Shown here piece by piece: positions 23,974 to 35,263 of a DNA stretch of 64,000 nt. The notes beneath the pieces are model-generated. The model saw only the letters and a program-made list of their open reading frames with translations, was not told the DNA's origin and did not search any database. The stretch lies in the NCBI RefSeq assembly GCF_042453785.1, contig NC_091661.1, positions 30,743,501 through 30,807,500 of the forward strand, in the 5' to 3' direction. A program made the position numbers and the translations under genes. The DNA is from Malus domestica (Eukaryota > Streptophyta > Magnoliopsida > Rosales > Rosaceae). Each line of letters opens with the position of its first letter. Within the stretch, counting starts at the first letter, position 1.

Positions 23974-24080
23974 CTAAGTCCTATTCTTGGTTAGAGCATA
24001 AATTCATCTGACAGAGAGGAGAAGGATTGCAACGCACTGAGACTGAATGGCAGCAGCTATGGCATCTTCCAATGGCAGTT
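23670..24080. repeat. Complex inverted repeat of LTR fragments with TA runs
   Basis: Three blocks derive from one sequence. Block A (about 23707-23766, forward) begins TGTGACCTCTGCTCTCACAG. Block B (about 23784-23938, reverse) contains its complement, extended through CTGCCATTGGAAGATGCC. Block C (about 23972-24080, forward) repeats the inner part ending ATGGCATCTTCCAATGGCAG. TA dinucleotide runs of about 25-35 bp separate them. The arms look nearly identical, so the rearrangement is recent or an assembly fold-back. The sequence is the 5' LTR of the copia element that follows. Confidence 0.8.
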
Positions 24081-24193
24081 CATCAGGTCAGTGGTATTGC
24101 AGAGTTCGTTACATATTTATGTAAGAGTTTTTCATGCTTTCTTGTTTGTGATTTATGCGACTTAATCTTGTTCTTGGCAATATAAGTTTACAT

Positions 24194-24206
24194 GTGGTAT
24201 CAGAGC
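24194..24206 (+). other. Copia primer-binding site
   Basis: TGGTATCAGAGCC is complementary to the 3' end of initiator methionine tRNA, the usual primer of plant copia reverse transcription. It lies two bases after the probable LTR end. Confidence 0.9.
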
Positions 24207-24386
24207 CTTAGGTTTAAGTTCTTAAATTCAATCAAGCAAGGTCGATTGAAGCATAAAAAATAAAATAAAAAATAAAAAAACACTGAAAATCACCATAATA
24301 AGGTTTCGAAGCCGGTTCTAGGTCTCACAACAATTTTTCCTAAATGGTGCGTTTTTGGTAAAATAAGGTTAGTTAGATTTTTATGA

Positions 24387-24973
24387 GGCTTTTTATTCAA
24401 ATTGGTTCCTAAGATTTGCATCATCCATAAGTTTGGTTCCTGAGATTTAAAATCAATAGAAGTAGTCCCTGAGATTGTTCACCATCCATGATTTTGGTCC
24501 TTCCATTGAAGCTTCTGGCCGGAAGTTTGGACAATTTTCAAAGCTTCGTAATTCAATCGTTTCTTAACCAAATTTGACCCATAATATATCAAAATGAAGA
24601 TAGGAAAGTGTAGAATAAGACTATATCTATTTGGAAGACCAATGATTGCCGGAGATGGTCGGAAAATAGCCTCAAAATTGACCAGTCAACTTTGAGGCTA
24701 TTTAACTCCTGCAATCATTGGGCTTCCAAATAAATATAATCTTATTCTACACTTTCCTATCTTCATTTTGATATATTATGGGTCGAATTTGGTTAAGAAA
24801 CAATTGAGTTACGAAGCTTTGAAAATTGCCCAAATTTCCGGCCAAAAGCTTCAGTGGAAGGACCAAAATCATGGATGGTGGACAATCTCAGGGACTACTT
24901 TTATTGATTTTAAATCTCAGGGACCAAAATTATGGATGATGCAAATCTCAGGTACCATTTTGAATAAAAAGCC
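24387..24973. mobile_element. Large fold-back element (about 290 bp arms) inside the copia leader
   Basis: The whole 587 bp folds on itself around position 24680. The left arm reads GGCTTTTTATTCAAATTGGT, the right arm ends with its reverse complement, and matching continues through GATTTTGGTCCTTCCATTGA, TCAATCGTTTCTTAACCAAA and CATCAAAATGAAGATAGGAA-like segments. It has no coding content; the 24768-25160 open frame is the right arm read through. Such long near-perfect hairpins can be transcribed into small-RNA precursors (inferred). Confidence 0.85.
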
Positions 24974-25455
24974 CATAATTATGACTGTTGGTATTCGAAA
25001 TCTGTTCTGTTTTTTTGGGTTTTCTAGGTTTGTTCTTTTGGGAATGAAGACTTTATCTTGTTCCTTTAATCCCGACCCATTCATCAGCAATCTGAGTAAA
25101 TCAAACCTTGTTGTTGAGTGTTCAATATCTGTCGAAAATGTTTCCGCTGCTGGGTGTTGATGTTTATCTCTTTAAAAGGTATGTGATCTTCAAAACTCGG
25201 ATTAGCAATATGAATATCATATAAAATAAAATTTTATATGAATCTTGTAGAATGATCTTTTGATTAACATGAAAAATGTCATTCTTAAAATATGATTGCA
25301 ATTTCTTGGAATAAAGCATGTTAAAATGATCATTCATAAGAAATATATTTGGTTCGAATTTATGCAAACTTAATGGTGCTATCAAAACCATGAACTGAGA
25401 TATATGGAACAAATCAGTACAAAAAGATGGTTGTTCCTGATTACATGGTGATCAG

Positions 25456-25840
25456 TAGACCTGTAAACAGGTCGGGTTTATTGGGTTTGGGTCGGGTTTA
25501 ACCCGACATGTTAAGTTAACGGGTCATTCGAACTCAATTCGTTAAGCTAACAGGTCATCCAAACCCGACCCGTTAAGCTAACGGATCACCCGTTTCACCC
25601 GTTAACAATTATTATTATTATTATTTTTTTGCATAGAGTTTATATTTTGTTGTTAAGACTTTATTGAAATTATTAAAACATCCTCAACTAACGGGTGTTA
25701 ACGGGTCTAACGGGTTGATCCAAAGTGACCCGTTATCTAACGAGTTGTTAACGGGTTCACCCATTAGCAACCCGACCCATTAAGCATCCACCCAAATACT
25801 AATATTAATGGGTCGGGTCGGGTCTAAAATGCCAGGTCTA
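25456..25840. mobile_element. hAT-type MITE with 8 bp target duplication
   Basis: The ends are TAGACCTGTAAACAGGTCGG and CCAGGTCTA, with many internal GGGTCGGGT and AACGGGT words in both orientations. The flanking 8 bp are GTGATCAG (25448-25455) and GTGATCGG (25841-25848), one mismatch apart, as expected for an older hAT insertion. It sits in the copia leader, so it is younger than that element. Confidence 0.88.
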
Positions 25841-25955
25841 GTGATCGGTCCATGGTTTATCTTGAAACCCTTAATCCTATATGCGCCTATCAACTGTTTG
25901 TTGTTAAGATTGTATATATGGATATTGGTTATAAAGCTTTGATGTGCAATAGACT

Positions 25956-28900
25956 ATGGAAAAAAAAAATAGAACTCTAAATGTTCATATGGTGATTTCA
26001 TATTCATCAGTGTCTGCAATACTGATGAGGAGCTTAAACTTGGCAAATATTCTGATCCTTACCGGTGGTGGCAACTACAAGAAGTGGAGAAGGGATATCA
26101 GTTTACTATTGACTTTAAATGAGTTCGATATAGCAATTGATAATCCTAGGCCTGTCATAAGTGATCAAAGTATCAGGGCAGAAAGATCAGATTTTGAGAG
26201 GTGGACAAGGGCCAACAAAGTAGCACTTTCCATCTTAGAAGCTGGGATGACTGATACCATTAGATGAGGAATCAAGAAACCAGAACTGGATGTGGACTAT
26301 TTGGCTGCAATTGAAAAGAAATTTAAAGAGTCTTAAAAGGCAGAAGTGAGCCAATACATGTCCTTGCAAACTACATACAAAATTGAAGGTACTGGCTCTA
26401 TAAGAAATCATATAATGAAAATGACAGATGATGTTGAAAAGTTGAATTCCATGGATGTAAACATTGGAGAGAAGCAACTTGTGTTTATGATCCTTCAAGC
26501 CCTCCCCACAAAGTATGGTCAGTTGAAAGTCTCCTATAATACACAAGAGAAAAGCTAGGATATAGATGAACTAATTGCACAATGTGTGCAAGAAGAAGCC
26601 CGGCAAAAGCAAGAGAAAGGCAAGGAGATTGAAGAAGCAAACTATGTGTAATCTGGAAGAGATAAGAGATCATTCAACAATGGTGGCTCTTCTGGTCCTG
26701 GTAAGAATTCTAAATTCACTAAAAATTCAAACAAATTCAATATATCTGCTAAAGTAAATGACTCCCCTAGAAAATCTATCAAATTTAAGGCTAAACCTAA
26801 AGATGTGTCTAAACTTAAGTGTTTTTGGTGCAAGACTAAAGGGCACCTAAAAGTTAATTGTGAATTTTTTAAAGATTATGTTAAGATCAAAGAGAAAGAA
26901 CAAGTACATGTCCGTGTTGAGTCAAATCTTTATGAAGTACTTGTTGACTCTTGGTGGTTTGATACTGGATGCTCAGTACACATAACTAACTCTTTGAAAG
27001 GTTTTAAAAAACAAAAGGAAATTGGAAATGCTTTGTATCATGTCTATGTTGGGGAAGGGACTAAGGTTGCAGTGGATTCCATAGGGATAGTCAATTTGAA
27101 ACTGACACCTGGTTTTGTTTTACAATTAAAAGATGTGCTCTATGTGCCCAAAATGAAAAGAAACTTGGTTTCTGCTTCTAAAATAATAAAAGATGGTTAT
27201 GCATTCTCTGCTGATGATGTATGTTTGAAAATCTTTAAAAAAGACTATTTTGATAAAATTTTGGGAATTGCCATTTTGTCTGAAAATCTCTAGCATCTAG
27301 ATTGTCTAGTTGAGTATGTTGACCACTCAGTTTTAAACTTTAGTTCAAAGAGAATGCTAGAACAAGATACTTTTTATATTCTTTGGCATAAGAGATTAGG
27401 GCACATCTCTAAAGAAAGAATTCTTCAACTTTCTAAAGCTGAATTGATACCAAAATTAGATCATGCCACTGCAACAGAATGTGTTGATTGCTTAAAGGGT
27501 AAAATGACCAATTTTAGGAAATTAGATGCTAAGAAAAGTCAAGGGTTGCTTGAAATCGTACACACTGATATTTGTGGCCCTTTTTCCAGTCAAAACAATA
27601 TGTGGAAAAAAGTATTTTGTTAACTTTAAATATGTGGAAACAAGTATTTTGTTAACTTTATAGGTGATTTCTCTAGACTAGGATACACTTTTCTTATTAG
27701 TGAAAAGTCTGATGCCCTTAAGTGCTTTATTATTTACAAAACTAAGGTTGAAAAATAGTTAGGTAAAGTCATTAAAATTGTTAGATTGGATAGGGGAGGA
27801 GAATACTTTGGCAGGTACACTGAATCAGGACAACAAAATGGACCATTTGCACTTTACTTGGAGCAAAATGGCATTGTAGCTCAATATACAACATCGGACA
27901 CACCTCAACAAAATGGAGTCTTAGAGATAAGGAGTAGGACTCTAATTGGCATGGTAAGAAGTATGATGACAAGATCGAAGTTGCCAGGATTCTTATGGGG
28001 AAAAGCCTTGAAAACTGCCAACTACATTCTCAACCAAGTTCCAAGTAAATCAGTCTCTTCAACACCTTTTCAAATATGGCATGGTAGAGTTCCTAATTTT
28101 GGCTATTTTCATGTTTGGGGATGCAAGGCTGAAGCTAGATTTTACAACCCAAATGAGAGGAAGTTGGATCCCATAACACAATCGTGCTATTTTATAGGTT
28201 ATCCTAAAAAGTCGGGTTTCGATTCTACATACCTAAGGGTCATACAAGAATCCAGGAGACACACAATGCAGTTTTTCTTAAAGATCAAGATGTTTCTGAT
28301 TTGACAAAAGAAAACTTTAATTTTGAAGAGGTGGATCAGTCGCATGATATCTCTGAAGCTACCAACTACAACCAGGTCACATTATTCCGTCAATCATCAT
28401 TAACTGAAGGATAAGAAATAATTGCAGATTTGGAGTCTCCTATAAATCAAACTATGGAAATTGATCACCAAATACCTGCACCTGCATCTGTTTCAGATTC
28501 AGAACAACTAGTTTTAGTTGAGAACCAGCTTTTGTTTGAACCAAGAAAGTTAACCAGAGTTAGGAAATTGACAGCTGTGAGTGATTATGTCTATTTGCAA
28601 GAAGCAAATTTTGACATTGGTGATATTGATGACCCTCTTTCATACTCTCAGGCCGTGGAGAGTTCACAATCAACTTTATGGCAGAATGCAATGAAGGAAG
28701 AGCTAGATTCGATGTACAAAAACAATATTTGGATACTTGTGGAGTCTAGCCCTCAAATTAAGCCCATGGGTTGTAAGTGGGTATACAAAACCAAAAGAGA
28801 TGCTCTTGGTCGAATTGAGAGATATAAAACTAGATTAGTAGCAAAGGGCTTCACTCAAAGAGAAGGTATTGATTACAACGATACTTTTTCCCCAGTGTCT

Positions 28901-29944
28901 TCTAAAGATTCCATGCGAGTTGTCATGGCTTTGGTTGCATATTTTGACTTGGAGCTGCATCAAATGGATGTGAAAACAGATTTTCTGAATAGAGACCTAG
29001 AAGAGTGTATTTACATGAAACAACCAACTAAATTTATTGAAAGGGGGAAGGAAAACATGGTTTGCAAGCTCAACAAGTCGATATATGGATTAAAACAAGC
29101 ATCTAGACAATGGTATTTAAAGTTTGATCAGATTGTTTATTCTTAGAGATTTGCAGAGAATAAATTGGATGATTGCATTTACATCAAGTTTTCTGGTTCA
29201 CAGTTTATTCTTTTGGTGCTTTATGTTGATGATATCCTTCTAGCAAGCTCTTGTCCTTAGTTGTTACAAAGAACCAAGAGGATGCTCAATGAAAGTTTTC
29301 ATATGAAAGATTTGGGAGAAGCACACTTTGTGTTGGGAATTCAGATTGTACGTGATAGACAGAAAATATTTCTTGGCTTATCATAAAAAGGTTACATTGA
29401 TAGAGTATTGCACCAATTTAATATGGAAAGTTGTAGTTGTGGCCAAGTCCCAGTTAACAAAGGGGATAAGTTCTCGAAGAATCAATGCCTAAGGACTGAT
29501 TTGGAGATAAAGAAAATGCAATCTAAGTCTTATGCTTCTCTGGTGGGTAGCCTTATGTATGTAACCGTATGTACACAACCAGACATTACATTTATAGTAA
29601 GAATGTTGGGAAGGTTTCAAGCAAATCCAGGAGAAGCACATTGGATATATGCCAAGAAGGTTCTGAGATACTTGCAAAGAACTAAAAACTTTATGTTGGT
29701 TTATGGCAAGAGTGAATCTTTGGACCTTGAGGGGTACACTGACTTCAATTTGGCAGGTGATGTGGATGATAGAAAGTCAACCGGTGGTTATATTTTCATG
29801 TTGAATGGTGGAGCTGTTTCCTGGAAGAGTGCTAAACAAACTATCATTGCTACATCTACAGTAATCGACACATATACATCTCGTCTTAAAAAGATCTTCC
29901 GCCTTCGGTTTACTACTGATTGTCATGTCAATGTTGTATACTAG
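25956..29944 (+). pseudogene. Copia gag-pol polyprotein relic
   Basis: Domains in order: gag (GNYKKWRRDISLLL, about 26070-26560), zinc knuckle CFWCKTKGHLKVNC (about 26820-26860), protease DTGCS (about 26962), GAG-pre-integrase LWHKRLGHIS (about 27380), integrase core ([34 protein letters not shown]), reverse transcriptase (WVYKTKRDALG to YVDDILLASS near 29222-29260) and RNase H (GYTDFN...DDRKSTGGYIF, cut off at about 29870). At least eight in-frame stops interrupt one frame up to about 28304. The rest lies in another frame, so there is one frameshift between 28304 and 28430, and a 32 bp tandem duplication near 27600-27660. The element cannot encode its own proteins. Confidence 0.92.
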
Positions 29945-30521
29945 TCACATTTGTACCATAGAAGAACTTTTGTAAAGTTCAGTGAAATAGAGATTGCATA
30001 ACGTCTAGTGAAGAATCCCCTCACGTGTGACAAATTTTCAAGCCTAACACGTGGACAACACAACGGGGTGACGTGGAGCGTGTCTGGCCGTTTGGCTTCA
30101 CACGTGGGACAACCTGCTTTGATACTATGAAGAAAATTAAGGTTCCACCATAAAATCAATTAATGTAGAATTCCATGCAAGATCTTTCCTCTCATTAATG
30201 TAGAATTCATTCTCAACAATTCCACCGATGATATATAAAGCCTTTAGATTCCATAAACTTACCTTTTGTATACATGAAATGTAATATTTTTCGCCCTTTT
30301 GTAGGATGAAATGTGCGATTATATTATTCCGATTTACGCATAAGTATTACACGAACTGTGTGTTATTATCTCACCCCCGCTTTGCTTCGCTTTCGCTGCG
30401 ACAACTTGAAATTTACCTTTTCTTTTCCCTCATTACAGTTTATCTAGAGAGAGAGAACTGCAAGAACTGAGTTACTACACAATAACAGAAAGGCACAGAA
30501 AACAATCAAAAAGGGAGACTA
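29945..30521. other. Spacer between copia relic and R3-MYB
   Basis: The stretch has several CACGTG-containing words (near 30020, 30050 and 30100) and the phrase AAGGTTCCACCATAAAATC, which looks like part of an unidentified repeat. It does not match the copia LTR seen at 23.7-24.2 kb. The left end of the MYB 3' UTR must fall here. Confidence 0.4.
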
Positions 30522-32442
30522 CTACTTAAATCCATTAAACATTTGACGACGATCAATATTAGAGCCCTCTATCTTACGTTGATTTCGTTTTTCAGCAAAC
30601 GCATCACAATGTCTCATGATCCAGAACCTCTCTAGTACTTCTGCTTTTCGACCTGGAATCCGCCCAGCTATTAAATCCCATCTGAAACCAAGTAAAAAGA
30701 AGAAGACAAAATTCTGCTCATTCTTATACCAAAACACGGTGATTCAAATACCGCAAGACAATATTTACTATTATTCATGTAAGACCCTGATTTTGCAGTC
30801 TGCTTGGAATTGCTTCTGGAAATACTAAAAGCGCTTTACGCCTACCAAAACACTTTTAACTAGTTTGACAATAAAACTTGAAAATGCCTCTAGATCATAG
30901 ATCGAAGTCCCTTCCGTCAACCATAAGCGCTTCCACTTCCTATAGAAGCACTTACGTTTTATATTAAAAAAAAAAAAAAAAACTAATGAAAAAGAATTAA
31001 AAACTTTGAATTTTAACCAAAAGCACAAAAATATATTGTAAGTGAATAGTATTATGAGCGATTTTTTAAAGTAAAAATGTCTTTAACTTTAAAAGCGAAC
31101 AATACCATGAGTTATATTAAAACTCCTAAAAAAATGACTTGTTTCCAATATTTTAACAAAAATACTTATAAGCAAAAGTGTTTTCGAAAAAAGGGGCTTG
31201 AGGATCCTGTATATAGGGATTCAAAGCCAAATTTGACGGTTGGACAAGGTAAATATCTAGGGTACAGCCGTGGAAGCAGTTGTGATTTTCAGACCAGACA
31301 GTAGAAAAGACAAAGTTTACAACTTCAGAGTGCGAGTACCAGACGTTTATTCTTTGTTTTCTCACTCGTTAAAGAAAAAGACACTACTTTCTCAGATGGT
31401 GTGTTTTTATTTGGAATTGGATAATCACATGGCTTTGTGTTTTAGAGTTTTAGTAGGAATCCGGATCCTCATCAAATTATCTTTATAAGGATCCGTAGAT
31501 CTATCAATCATGTTCGTTCATCGCATATCGTATGATCAAATATTATTTTAAATATTTTTATTTAAAATTAAATACAAATAGTACTTGATAAAAACTGACC
31601 GTACAATGTACGATAAACAAACACGATTTACGGATTCCCATAATCCTAACCAAAAGAATCAGGAGAGGATCCTCACCAAGAGGATCCGGAGAGGATCCTG
31701 TTGGTTTTAGTAGTGGATACAAAGTGCATTTTGTTTCTTACTTGTACTTTTTACATTTAACTAGCATTTTGCTGTGAGAGGGTTAGAGATAAAATAGAAA
31801 AGGAAAATTTTGGGTGGGAAAGGGTACTATTATCATGTATTCATTAAATATTCAAACACACACGTTCATTCTTATTTTAATTATTCGAGCAATGCTCTAT
31901 ATTTTATATAGGAGAGCCGCCGAGCTTGAGTGTAGAGGAGGCCTAAACACTCCGGCGAACTTGGTTACACTACGCTTCTATTTGCAGTCCTTCAATTCAT
32001 CTTTCGATTGTTGCGACTAATAAAATAAGTCTATGTACTAATCTGAATCATAAACGAATTATTTTATAAAAAAAATATAAGGAATTAAGCACTTAAACTA
32101 AGTTCTAGACATTTAAAACATTTATATTAGTATTACTAGGTGCAAAATTAAATAGAAAAACATTTGGATTTTGATTTGGAAAAAAAAACAACATACCTGG
32201 GTCCAACAAACCTATACATTCTATATATGAGATCTTCTTCTTGTTCAGTCATGTTTATGAATTTCCATTCATCACTAATAACCTCTGCCCAAATAAATAT
32301 AGAAAATTAAGTTTATTAAGAACTCAGACTTAACTGGTGAGTAAAAGTTTGTTGGGAAGGAATGAAATGCACACAGACCTTCAGACTGATCAGTAATGGT
32401 GATTTTGGGTCGCTTCTGGTGACATCGGTCCATGCTCTCCAT
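30522..32442 (-). CDS. CPC/TRY-type single-repeat R3-MYB
   Basis: Three exons on the minus strand (32442-32379, 32284-32197, 30681-30522) join in frame to 103 residues. Exon 2 begins EEVISDEWKFINMTEQEED, and exons 2-3 form the single R3 repeat (W at EW, at RWDLIAGRIPGR and at RFWIMRH). There is no activation domain. Arabidopsis members (CPC, TRY, ETC1-3, TCL) move between epidermal cells and compete with R2R3-MYBs for GL3/EGL3 bHLH proteins, repressing trichome fate and promoting root hairs. The family motif [DE]Lx2[RK]x3Lx6Lx3R reads here with Phe for the first internal Leu (RMYRFVGPRWDL). The C-terminal tail after FAEKRNQRK is short and unlike TRY. A second in-frame ATG three codons in is also possible. 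Intron 2 (1.5 kb) contains a Mutator-type MITE. Confidence 0.93.
31457..31704. mobile_element. Mutator-type MITE, GGATCCTC family, in R3-MYB intron 2
   Basis: The left end is GAATCCGGATCCTCATC and the right end, in reverse complement, carries GGATCCTCTCCGGATCCTC. The 9 bp TTTTAGTAG flanks both ends (31448-31456, 31705-31713). The inner palindrome ACCGTACAATGTACGAT recurs in the copies at 32956-33161, 35264-35485 and 49076-49282. Confidence 0.88.
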
Positions 32443-32574
32443 TGATTCTTACACCAAAAACAAGAGAGCAAATGTTTGGGAGGAGAAGGAATGAACGAAT
32501 GAAGAAGGGTAGAAATGTAGTAGATAAATAGGGTTTGCGCTTGGAAAGTTGGAATGAGCTAGAGAATGAGATCA

Positions 32575-32640
32575 CGAATGATACATACATATATTATATA
32601 TATGTATATAATATATATGTATGTATGTATATTAAAAATA
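32575..32640. repeat. TA/TATG palindromic microsatellite
   Basis: A short run of TACATA and TATATG words around 32580-32632 forms a near-palindrome about 140 bp upstream of the R3-MYB start. A related TATC/TATATG run lies at 32800-32850. Both should be length-variable. Confidence 0.6.
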
Positions 32641-32955
32641 CAAGCTTAAGCTGCCCAACAATCAACAACAACAAAGTGTGTTTACGTGAGAGAGTTTGTT
32701 TGTTTGTTTGTTGACTCGTAGGCCTTGTGGTTGTAGACTTGTAGTTGACATCAGAGAGTGCAGAAGGGAGGAAGAAAGAAGAAATGGCAATAGGCAAAAG
32801 CTATATCTATCTATCTACATATATATATATGTATATATTTATTTATATGTATGTAAGTTGCCTAGCTATAACTGCTTTCCCTAAAAGGTTCATTCATCTC
32901 TTTACCTTTGTTAGCATATGCATGGAAGGAATCAAACAGTATAGTATTTTCTCTC

Positions 32956-33161
32956 GAATCCGGATCCTCTTTGTGAGGATTTTGGGGATCCGTGAATAGT
33001 GTTTGTTCATCATATATCGTGTTATCAGTTTTTCTTAAATACTGTTTGTATTTAATTTTAAATAATAAAATTCAAAATAATTTCTGACCGCACGATGTAC
33101 GATGAACGGACAAGATACATGGATTCCCGAGATCCTCACCAAGAGGATCTGGAGAGAATCC
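32956..33161. mobile_element. MITE, GGATCCTC family (copy 2)
   Basis: It shares GAATCCGGATCCTCTTTGTG at the left, CCGCACGATGTACGATGAAC inside and GATCCTCACCAAGAGGATCT near the right end with the copy at 31457-31704. Flanking GTATTTTCT / GTATTCTTT may be a degraded 9 bp duplication. Confidence 0.75.
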
Positions 33162-33662
33162 GTATTCTTTTTTCTCAACACTTTCATCAAGTCGCTTATC
33201 TTACCATTAGTCAAAATTATAATTTTTGTCCAAAAATTACACTTGAGGCTTATATACGTAGTTAAAATGTCATTTCATGGCCTAAAACATTGAATTTGCT
33301 CGTGTATGTAAATTTTACGTGCAATTTTTAAACTGCGTTCGAAAGAAAATCGTAATTTTAACTATACATATGTATAATTAATACCTTTTTGCATTGCACT
33401 ATTCGTTGATGAGAATGAAACAGTAATATTGTCACATGTGTGGTCTGCACAATTTGACAAAATTATTTTAAGTTGTTGAAAATGAATCTGACATTGATGA
33501 GATTAGGATCTTTGCATGTGCTTATAAATAGTTAGCTACTCCTCATATTATCAAGTAATTTTATGATAGAACCTTAACTTTCTTTATAGGTGAAACAATT
33601 TGACCAAATTTAGATAAAAAATAGACGGATTGAAATAGATTTTGGGGGGGGGGGGCATTTAC

Positions 33663-34330
33663 TGTTAGAATTCATTTGTCCCACATCGGCCAGAAGGCTT
33701 GAGAACAAGCCATTTATATAGAATTACCCCACTCTAACTAGCACCAAGGCCTTTTGTATTAAAACCTCACACCTGACGAATTGAGCAGGTGGCCAAGTGG
33801 GGACAATATCGGTGTTGTTGGAGTAGGCCCATGGCCCGTCTATCTGAAATTTAAAATGGTATCAGAGCCAGGGGACGGGTCCGTATATCCACGTGAACGG
33901 GTGGGTCCCCTTTGGCCCAGCGCGAACGGGTGAGCCCCGGCTTGGCTCCACGTGGTTGCCGTGCCATGTGCATTGGCCTAGCGCGAACAGGTGAGCCCCG
34001 GCTTGGCTCCACGTGGTTGCCGTGCCACGTGCATTGGCCCAGCACGAACGGGTGAGCCCCGGCTTGGCTCCACGTGGTTGTCGATGTGTGGAACTCCACG
34101 TGTAATCCATAAAATGGGGTCTCACGTGCGGGGGAGTGTTAGAATTCATTTGTCCCACATCGACCAGAAGGCTTGAGAACAAGCCATTTATATAGAATTA
34201 CCCCACTCTAACTAACGTCGAGGCCTTTTGTATTAAAACTCTACACCTGACGGATTGAGCAGGTGACCAAGTGGAGACAGTATCAATATTGTTGGAGTGG
34301 GCCCATGACCCGTCTACCTGAAATTTAAAA
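33663..34330 (+). mobile_element. TRIM retroelement with two 194 bp LTRs
   Basis: Direct repeats at 33663-33856 and 34137-34330 have equal length, start TGTTAGAATTCATTTGTCCC and end GAAATTTAAAA. The primer-binding site TGGTATCAGAGCC starts directly after the left LTR (33857-33869) and a purine-rich GCGGGGGAG precedes the right one. The 5 bp target duplication TTTAC flanks both sides (33658-33662, 34331-34335). The 280 bp interior has no coding capacity and consists mainly of three 61 bp GC-rich tandem repeats starting at 33914, 33975 and 34036. TRIMs are moved in trans by other retroelements. Confidence 0.95.
33914..34096 (+). repeat. Three 61 bp tandem repeats inside the TRIM
   Basis: Each unit begins GGCCCAGCGCGAACGGGTG (with small changes) and runs through CCCCGGCTTGGCTCCACGTG. 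They account for the phantom open frames on the minus strand here. They are GC-rich against an AT-rich background. Confidence 0.85.
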
Positions 34331-34335
34331 TTTAC

Positions 34336-35263
34336 ACTATTCCAACACGCATGGGTGACAAATCTTGTTCCCTTGTTTCGGATAGGAATTTTCATGATCT
34401 GACTTTTAAGTGGGGTAGACATGCACGGGTTGATTCAATCTGATTTTCCTAATTGAAATATAAAAAAAAAGTTAATTATAAAATATATCGATTTAATTTG
34501 GTTTGATTTGATTTTGGATACCATGTAAATCTAACTAAATTGGACTAGTTCAAGAACACTTGGTTTGATTCAGTTAGTTGAGAGCTCCATTTGGTCCGAT
34601 TCACCCATTTCTGATTTAAATACTCAACTTTATTTGCGTTGCACTCGTAACATAAAAGTTATTTTATGTATCAAATCATACTAATCTATGATAGTAACAT
34701 TGACTCAGTAATATACCAGCCTGTATATCATCATTAAAGACAGTTTGAAGTCTTGGTACGAAAGGTGCGTAGCATACGTAGTAAGTACATGGTGGTCAGC
34801 ATTTGAACGATTCTTCTTCTTCATTATGTTGTTTGGGTCACATGCGTGGATTTTATCATCTTCTTCAATAATTCATTGTCTGTCCTACTGGATAGAGGAA
34901 TCATGCCTTACTTTTACAGCACGGGAATATTGTACCGAATGGTTACATAGTTACAGTGCTTCAACATTTTGATATCTATAGCTCGTACAAATGAGTAATG
35001 ATAGGCAAATCAATTTTTTAGACAAAATTTATAAATTATGTGATTTGTGTCACAAATGAAAATTTAACATGTTAATCAACACTTCAGTAATAATTCAAAC
35101 ATCAACCGTCACGTTATATAATTAATTTATAAAATTTGGTCTAAATAAATAATCTGTCTAGCATCACCCAGTACAAATATGTAAATTTAAAATACTCTGC
35201 ATACATTTCCACAACTTGAACCAAGACAAAGAGAGAGGATCCGGCAGCTTGAACCAAGACAAA
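34336..35263. other. AT-rich spacer
   Basis: No coding feature seen. The left end of the next MITE has a 33 bp direct duplication (AACCAAGACAAAGAGAGAGG-type, at about 35217 and 35250). Confidence 0.5.

Larger units (their letters stand above)
23707..29944 (+). mobile_element. Ty1/copia retrotransposon, 3'-truncated, with nested MITEs
   Basis: The rearranged LTR ends near 24191 (TTTACA) and is followed by the primer-binding site TGGTATCAGAGCC at 24194-24206, complementary to initiator Met-tRNA. Then come a long leader holding two inserted MITEs (24387-24973, 25456-25840), gag-pol relics from about 26000 to 29870, and an abrupt end inside RNase H. No second LTR is found downstream. The gene order, with integrase before reverse transcriptase, defines the copia superfamily. 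Confidence 0.9.

Noticed and set aside
24194-24206. tRNA gene suggested by TGGTATCAGAGCC (also 33857 and near 36590 minus)
   Set aside because: These are retroelement primer-binding sites complementary to a tRNA 3' end. No cloverleaf surrounds them.
33851-34182. Minus-strand frames with a repeated GNHVEPSRGSPVRA-type peptide
   Set aside because: They are translations of the 61 bp tandem repeats inside the TRIM and have no family match.
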